From NCBI GenBank assembly GCA_003133685.1, contig PKYQ01000028.1, positions 1 to 64,000 on the forward strand: a stretch of DNA of 64,000 nucleotides, read 5' to 3'. This document shows, piece after piece, positions 59,648 through 64,000 of the stretch. The translations under genes were made by a program, and so were the position numbers. Numbering within the stretch: position 1 is the stretch's first letter; every line of letters begins with the position of its first letter. The notes beneath the pieces are model-generated. The model did not search any database. It saw only the letters and a list, made by a program, of their open reading frames with translations, and was not told the origin of the DNA. Source of the stretch: Acidimicrobiaceae bacterium. Its GTDB lineage: Bacteria > Actinomycetota > Acidimicrobiia > Acidimicrobiales > RAAP-2.

Positions 59648-60664
59648 CTAGCCGCCCTCGATCATGAGATCGAGAAGAGCGTCCTTGATCGCGGGGCGAC
59701 TGGCGAAGACGAGTAAGAGTGCCGCTTCGCGAGTCGTACGCTCGGCGATGTCGCCGAAGATCGCTGAACGGCTACCGCGCGATACGGCCAGCACATGAGA
59801 AGCGCGCACTGCGAGTTCGGCTGCACGAGCGCGGGACACGGCGACGTCCTTCGTTTCGAACGCGTCGAGGTCGTCTCGGCATTGACGCAACTCATCGTCC
59901 AATGACGTTGGACCAAGCAGCTCACAACATCGACGAGCAACTCCAAGTGCAAGTGAACCGTTGACACGAAGTCCTTCTGGTCGCTTGAGTCCCGGCGCGT
60001 ACGGCTGGCTCCCGACATACCGACTGTTGGGAATATGGCATTCATTAAACGCCAATTGGACGGTTGAACTCGCGTTCATTGCCGATAGTCGATGACGCGT
60101 TACTTCAATCCCGGGTTGATCAACGGCGTCAATCACAAAACTGACAACCGTGTCATCTGAATGGCGCGCCGTGACGAAAAGCACGTCCACGATTCCCCAT
60201 CCGCTTACCCACGGCGCATCACCGTTTAGTCGCCAACCATCTTTCGTTTCGATCGCTTTTAGTCGAGGGGGGCCAGGGAGGAGCCCACCAAGTGCGACGC
60301 CGCCCTTGACTTGTCCGCTTACGGCGAGGGGGAGCAATTCACGAAACCCTTCAGGCGTTGCGGGATCAAGAAGAGCAGCCAGCAGCCTGAAATGCTGGAT
60401 CCAAACAAAAGTCGTCGTCAGGCATGCCGATGCGAGTTGTTCGACGATTTTGCAGACCACGCCGAGATCGAGTTCGAGTCCACCAATGGAAGTCGGCGCG
60501 AAGGCTCCGTAGAGTCCAGCTTCGGCGAGGACGTTCAAATGTTGCCTCGACATTGACTCAGCAATGTCGATATCTCTTGCATTGGCCGCGAGAATTCCAG
60601 AGATGCCAATGATTCTTGTTTGAAGTTCGCGCGTCACTTCCACAATCATTGAATCATTGTCCAA
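59648..60664 (-). CDS. Acyl-CoA dehydrogenase-family protein (flavin-dependent monooxygenase-like)
   Basis: 338 residues from TTG 60664; ATG 60649 is an alternative. MSRQHLNVLAEAGLYGAFAPTSIGGLELDL, GWRLNGDAPWVSGWGIVDVLFVTAR and FNECHIPNSRYV follow the acyl-CoA dehydrogenase fold, but the catalytic Glu region is not evident. The pattern resembles the DszC/HsaA group of flavin-dependent oxygenases or the short homologues. It is shorter than the typical 380 residues at the C-terminus. Substrate unknown. It converges with the MFS gene; a small inverted repeat at 59657-59674 lies inside its last codons. Confidence 0.8.
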   Translation of the reverse strand: MDNDSMIVEVTRELQTRIIGISGILAANARDIDIAESMSRQHLNVLAEAGLYGAFAPTSIGGLELDLGVVCKIVEQLASACLTTTFVWIQHFRLLAALLDPATPEGFRELLPLAVSGQVKGGVALGGLLPGPPRLKAIETKDGWRLNGDAPWVSGWGIVDVLFVTARHSDDTVVSFVIDAVDQPGIEVTRHRLSAMNASSTVQLAFNECHIPNSRYVGSQPYAPGLKRPEGLRVNGSLALGVARRCCELLGPTSLDDELRQCRDDLDAFETKDVAVSRARAAELAVRASHVLAVSRGSRSAIFGDIAERTTREAALLLVFASRPAIKDALLDLMIEGG

Positions 60665-61071
60665 ATCGCTTGAAAGGGTGGGCGAGAGGATCCTGACTAT
60701 ATGCCTACCTCGATTACGAAGTTTTATAACATTGCGTACTTAATTGTGGTCCAAGGCTCGGACTCGCGAAGATCAAGTTCGTGGTCTGAGTCACGAGATA
60801 TCAACTGCTACTCCGCGAATCGATGGCGCCGCACGCGGGGGCGTTGTGCTGGATTTCGGACACCGGAGACTTTCGAAGATTGACGACTCGAGACATGAAA
60901 CGCAAAGGGTCAAATCCCTATTCAAGGCCGATACACGACGGTGCGAACACGTTTCGACGGCAACTCGCAATCCGCTAGAGATCTCGGTTGGCATCCTCCA
61001 GAAGCGACTTTTGCGCCGAAACTACAGCAGGGTTCTCTTTGAAGTCATTGATCGTGCACGTCACTTAAGCA
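60665..61071. other. Intergenic region without a supported gene
   Basis: About 400 bases between the starts of one minus-strand gene and the end of the next. I see short open frames but none with a ribosome binding site, a known domain or a family-like pattern. No clear terminator hairpin with a T-run is visible. Confidence 0.4.
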
Positions 61072-62754
61072 TCAGCAGACGCGAACATTGGGATCAAAGA
61101 ACGGCGTTCCAACAAGACTGCCCGACGTCGAACCATTGTTATAGAAGGCATCGGCCGAGGCCCAGTACGAGTTGTTCCACGGACTCGAGGCGATCTCGTA
61201 CCACCACGTGTCGCCGTCAGCGACTTTGAATCCGGTCGTTCGACACGTGACCTCCACCGTCTCATTGGACGAGATCGACGGACCCTCAGTACCACCAGCA
61301 TTTTGGTTGTTCGTCCATGTGTGCGTCACGCCGCCCGTCGTCTCGGCGTAAGGAAGAGGGATGGTGGTCGTAATGGGCGTTGTGGTCGATGTGGTCGTTG
61401 TGGTCGATGTGGTCGTTGACGTGCTCGAGGTCGTGGGTGGTGAACCCGGCAGTGTCGACGTCGTCGTCGTCGAGGCTGGCACGGTCGTGGTCGTTGTGGT
61501 GGTCGTCGTAGGCGGTGGCGGCGGTGGTGACGATGAGCACGCCGGGACGTTCGGATTGACGAACGGTGTGCCGCTGAGACTGCCCGATGTGCGACCGTTG
61601 TTGTAGAAGGCGTCGGCCGAGGCCCAATACGTGTCGTTCCACGGACTCGCCGCAACCTGATACCACCATGTGTTGCCGTCGGAGACCGCGAAACCCGACG
61701 CGCGACACGTCACCTGCACGGTGTTGAAGGCGGCGATGACCGGACCCTCTGAGCCCGAGGCTGACGCGTAGTTGGTCCACGTGTTGGTGACGCCGCCAGT
61801 CGTCTCGGCGACGCCACCCGAGGTCGGAGGAGTGGTGGGAGGCGTGGGAGTGGCCGTGCCCGGTCCGTTGCCCGCCGGTCCACCGTAGATGTAGCCGGTG
61901 AATTCACTGGCCGGCGTGAGGATGTTGAGCCAGACGCCACCATGTCCGAGGACGTTCGCTTCGTCCAACAACAGTTCGGTGCCGTTGTCCTGGACGCCGA
62001 CGACGTAGGCCACGTGTCCATACGGTGGATCGACTGTGGTATCGACCGCGATCGCTCCCACGACCGGCACGGTGCCTTCGGGCTCCTTACCATTGGCTTC
62101 TTTCAACCACTGCGACGCGTTACCCGTATCGATGTAGTCGAGGTCCGGGCGCATACCCGCGGCGTACCACGTGCACTGCCCGACGTCCGTGCCGTTTTGA
62201 TACACCGCGAACGGGTCACCAATGAAGCAGACCTCCCCGTAGTTTTTCGGCTGAACTACGGTCTGACACGATTGAGTGCCACCACCTTTACCACCCGGTT
62301 GACTGGACTGGGCTCTCGCGACCAGCACGAGATTGCCTTTGCCGTCGCCACTGAACGTGAAGTGCACGGACTTAGCGCCCGAGAGCGACTTGGATTTTCG
62401 CGTGCACGTGGCCCGAAAGTTCCAGACGCCGCTCGGCGCGTTCGCCGGCGCCGCCCACGTGATCGTTAGGGCCCGAGAGGTAGGAATCTTGTCGGGCGAG
62501 AAGTGCGCCTGCTTTGACTTAGCCGACACCGACAGCGCACACACCGCGGCACTGGGTGCCTTGACGTGGGCCGTTATCTGGGTGCCCGCAGTGCTAACGG
62601 CAATCGTCACACCCGAACTCGCCGAGGCGCTCGAACTCAGCAACGTGGGAATCAACGCCAAGAGCAGCGCCGGCACCATCAACAGCGAGAACAGACGTCG
62701 CGGTCGAGGCAGCGTGACGTGCACGACTCGTTCGCTCGATGGTGTACCTCGCAT
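61072..62754 (-). CDS. Secreted CHAP-domain peptidoglycan hydrolase with duplicated C-terminal domain
   Basis: 560 residues from ATG 62754 (GAGGGGG upstream). A signal peptide (LFSLLMVPALLLALIPTLLSSSASA) is followed by a beta-rich region (about 48-150) and a CHAP domain with catalytic C194 in GQCTWYAAG and H247 in YGHVAYVV. Then come two copies of a 90-residue domain (about 316-406 and 470-560) joined by a Thr/Pro-rich linker (about 408-468). Each copy has AETTGGVTxTWTN, GPxI, a WWYxxAxSPWNxxYWASADAFYNNG core and two Cys, resembling wall-binding SH3-like modules. It likely cuts peptidoglycan peptides outside the cell. Confidence 0.87.
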   Translation of the reverse strand: MRGTPSSERVVHVTLPRPRRLFSLLMVPALLLALIPTLLSSSASASSGVTIAVSTAGTQITAHVKAPSAAVCALSVSAKSKQAHFSPDKIPTSRALTITWAAPANAPSGVWNFRATCTRKSKSLSGAKSVHFTFSGDGKGNLVLVARAQSSQPGGKGGGTQSCQTVVQPKNYGEVCFIGDPFAVYQNGTDVGQCTWYAAGMRPDLDYIDTGNASQWLKEANGKEPEGTVPVVGAIAVDTTVDPPYGHVAYVVGVQDNGTELLLDEANVLGHGGVWLNILTPASEFTGYIYGGPAGNGPGTATPTPPTTPPTSGGVAETTGGVTNTWTNYASASGSEGPVIAAFNTVQVTCRASGFAVSDGNTWWYQVAASPWNDTYWASADAFYNNGRTSGSLSGTPFVNPNVPACSSSPPPPPPTTTTTTTTTVPASTTTTSTLPGSPPTTSSTSTTTSTTTTTSTTTPITTTIPLPYAETTGGVTHTWTNNQNAGGTEGPSISSNETVEVTCRTTGFKVADGDTWWYEIASSPWNNSYWASADAFYNNGSTSGSLVGTPFFDPNVRVC

Positions 62755-63059
62755 GAAAGCCCCCTCATGGTGTTCGATCTAGCCGAAAGGGTACCGGTTA
62801 CCAAGGGCATGCGCGAGTAGCAGGTCTGACACTCCACTTACTTATCGCTTTCAACAAACATTTGGCCCCCTCGAACCAGGAGCAGCCGTGTCAAAATCCT
62901 TACAGTTCAGCGATATTCGTCCATTCAAATCACTGAGAAAACCCTGGTGCAGCAAAGTCGTTCCGATTTTGTCCGAGTCCCAAGTTCAGTCAATACTTCA
63001 AGCGACCGTTGGAAGTCATTCGAAACCAAATCGAATCTGTACAGATAGTGAATGAGATA
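62755..63059. other. Intergenic region with CHAP and VapB promoters
   Basis: About 300 bases between divergent genes. CTGTACAG at 63037-63044 is a perfect 8-base palindrome, and TGTACA recurs at 63061-63066, so they may form an operator for the antitoxin. Nothing else could be assigned. Confidence 0.4.
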
Positions 63060-63338
63060 ATGTACACTGTCGCTGTGAACGTTCCTATTACTGAACTACG
63101 AGCTCACTTGAGTGATTGGCTGGAGCAAGCACGCTCAGGTGAAGAGATCATCGTCACCGATCGAGGTGTTCCCGTCGCACGTCTTATGGGCCTCGACGCC
63201 TCTTCGGTTCTCGAGCGTCTTACGCTTGAAGGCGTTATTTCTCGGCCCGTTCTTTCCGAGAAGATCAAAGCACGCGGTCGGAAGCGACCTAGCGCTACTT
63301 CTTCGGTGGCCGATCTGGTGAGCGCGCAGCGTCGCTAG
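63060..63338 (+). CDS. VapB-type (Phd/YefM-fold) antitoxin
   Basis: 92 residues from ATG 63060; GTG 63075 is an alternative, 6 bases behind TACACT. VNVPITELRAHLSDWLEQARSGEEIIVTDRGVPVARLMGLDAS is the DNA-binding Phd/YefM domain, and the remaining Arg/Lys-rich part (about 55-92) should wrap the toxin. The gene is followed at 2 bases by a PIN toxin, so the pair is a VapBC-type module in which the antitoxin neutralises the nuclease and represses transcription through nearby TGTACA sites. Confidence 0.88.
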   Translation: MYTVAVNVPITELRAHLSDWLEQARSGEEIIVTDRGVPVARLMGLDASSVLERLTLEGVISRPVLSEKIKARGRKRPSATSSVADLVSAQRR

Positions 63339-63340
63339 TC

Positions 63341-63775
63341 GTGTCCGTTATTTATTTCGATTCCAGCGCTCTCGTCAAACTGTTGATTACGGAAGACGGG
63401 AGCGATTTGGCGGAGGAGCTTTGGGACGGCTGTGACGCCGCTGTCTCGAGCAGGTTCGCCTACCCAGAAGTGTGCGCCGCCCTCGCCGCAGCCGAACGAA
63501 ACAACTTCATCGCCCGAAGAGAAATCAGTGATGTTGCGACCACCTGGGAAATGTACTGGGGCGCGTTGCGACTTATCGAATTGAATGCGGAAGTGGCAAA
63601 GAACGCTGGTGCACTGGCACGAGACTCGAAGCTTCGCGGCGCAGATTCCGTTCACCTCGCGAGTGCCCTTGCGGTGGGAATGGACGATCTCGTTGTCGCG
63701 GTATGGGATTACCAACTACATGCGGCATCAATCACTGCCGGCCTCCGAGTTGCTCCCGCCTCAATCGGTGGATGA
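63341..63775 (+). CDS. VapC-type PIN-domain ribonuclease toxin
   Basis: 144 residues from GTG 63341. Acidic residues of the PIN active site are visible: D in IYFDSSALVKLL, E in YPEVCAAL, D in RGADSVHLASAL and D in VWDYQL. The family cuts tRNA or rRNA when its antitoxin is degraded. It is full-length and has no frameshift. The module stands near the window edge, followed by an AT-rich stretch and the start of another antitoxin gene, so this may be a small toxin-antitoxin cluster. Confidence 0.92.
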   Translation: MSVIYFDSSALVKLLITEDGSDLAEELWDGCDAAVSSRFAYPEVCAALAAAERNNFIARREISDVATTWEMYWGALRLIELNAEVAKNAGALARDSKLRGADSVHLASALAVGMDDLVVAVWDYQLHAASITAGLRVAPASIGG

Positions 63776-63917
63776 AATATTCGAAGATATAGTCAATTCG
63801 AGAGATTCGGGAGATCAATTGTCTCGGTCAATTATCGGCGTCACTTGTGTTTTTTGTGATTCAATTCTGTAGTTGACAACTCTTCCAATTGGCGATGAGC
63901 AGTTTTGATATTTACGC

Positions 63918-63923
63918 TATAAT
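63918..63923 (+). promoter_or_regulatory. -10 hexamer TATAAT of leaderless antitoxin promoter
   Basis: A consensus TATAAT ends 7 bases before ATG 63931. The start codon overlaps a TGTACA palindrome (63926-63931), also seen at the VapB promoter, so it may be an operator. Confidence 0.7.
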
Positions 63924-63930
63924 TCTGTAC

Positions 63931-64000
63931 ATGACGACTTTGCCCCTTGCCGACGTTCGCGCGCAGCTTTCGAAATTGGTCGAAGAGGCGAGTTCCACTC
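63931..64000 (+). CDS. Partial RelB/Phd-type antitoxin (runs off the window)
   Basis: The first 23 codons read MTTLPLADVRAQLSKLVEEA and then SST, the characteristic N-terminus of RelB/YefM-like antitoxins of actinobacteria (LxxVRxxLSxxVxEvxxT). The start is fixed by the -10 hexamer 7 bases upstream. A RelE- or ParE-type toxin would be expected to follow outside the window. Confidence 0.75.
   Translation, partial: MTTLPLADVRAQLSKLVEEASST

Noticed and set aside
59657-59674. CTCGATC hairpin as a bidirectional terminator between convergent genes
   Set aside because: The arms are only 7 bases, there is no T-run, and it lies within codons of the minus-strand gene. It cannot be separated from chance.
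60744-61229. 161-codon plus-strand frame between the acyl-CoA dehydrogenase-like and CHAP genes
   Set aside because: Half of it is antisense to the CHAP gene and the rest has no start signals or recognisable domain.
61360-61520. Repetitive GTGGTCGTTGTGGTCG-type sequence as a CRISPR or minisatellite array
   Set aside because: It encodes the Thr/Pro-rich linker of the CHAP protein. The repetition follows from codon use, with no spacer structure.

Overview
The window is GC-rich, densely coded DNA from an actinobacterium, most likely of the class Acidimicrobiia or a close relative (an inference from gene content, since there is no rRNA). The pointers are coenzyme F420 genes (cofD, cofE) beside a GDP-mannose-type nucleotidylyltransferase as in mycobacteria, two F420-dependent LLM oxidoreductases, a DUF5719-type protein next to a giant family 2 glycosyltransferase, a Trm112-like protein, the circularly permuted ATP-grasp / alpha-E / transglutaminase trio, many GTG starts with 4-base stop/start overlaps, and many promoters whose -10 hexamer lies only 6-8 bases before the start codon (leaderless mRNAs).

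Layout. 1-19,000 is mostly an envelope-glycan region: a tRNA with anticodon UAA, a membrane-anchored protein, the nucleotidylyltransferase, cofE-cofD on the minus strand, a five-gene coupled operon (serine hydrolase, three glycosyltransferases, a GDP-deoxyhexose reductase-like enzyme), a 1087-residue glycosyltransferase/membrane protein with its DUF5719-like partner, FtsH, a CPBP protease and a large GT-C-like membrane protein read in frame into a Trm112-like domain. 19,000-28,700 holds a GNAT enzyme, an HD-GYP phosphodiesterase with external Ig-like repeats, thiolase, archaeal-type riboflavin synthase, acyl-CoA dehydrogenase, an LLM oxidoreductase, PPK2, and a frameshifted YhcG-type nuclease containing a long hairpin. 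28,700-36,200 holds a DUF4232 protein, a YfhO-like membrane protein, a family 2 glycosyltransferase, an APC permease and an aldo/keto reductase.

36,400-46,000 holds a GNAT enzyme, a CDF-like transporter, the ATP-grasp/alpha-E/transglutaminase operon facing an L,D-transpeptidase and an M15 peptidase, then an SDR without its catalytic Tyr/Lys, a class III aminotransferase and an HpnA-like dehydrogenase. 46,000-56,300 holds a secreted protein, an ECF42-like sigma factor with its DGPF partner, an SDR, a YihY protein, a fatty acid desaturase, a VOC protein, an ECF sigma/DUF4349 pair, a lipoprotein and another LLM oxidoreductase. 56,400-64,000 holds a small membrane gene broken by an 8-base tandem duplication, a universal stress protein, a DinB-like remnant, a MarR/MFS operon with a palindromic operator, an acyl-CoA dehydrogenase homologue, a secreted CHAP hydrolase with duplicated C-terminal domains, a VapBC-type module and the start of a second antitoxin.

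There is no CRISPR array, insertion sequence or rRNA. The most notable items are the HD-GYP/Ig fusion, the tandem-duplication frameshift, the archaeal-type riboflavin synthase, the long hairpin in the nuclease gene, the membrane-protein/Trm112 read-through, the leaderless promoter pattern, and the aminotransferase/HpnA-like pair.
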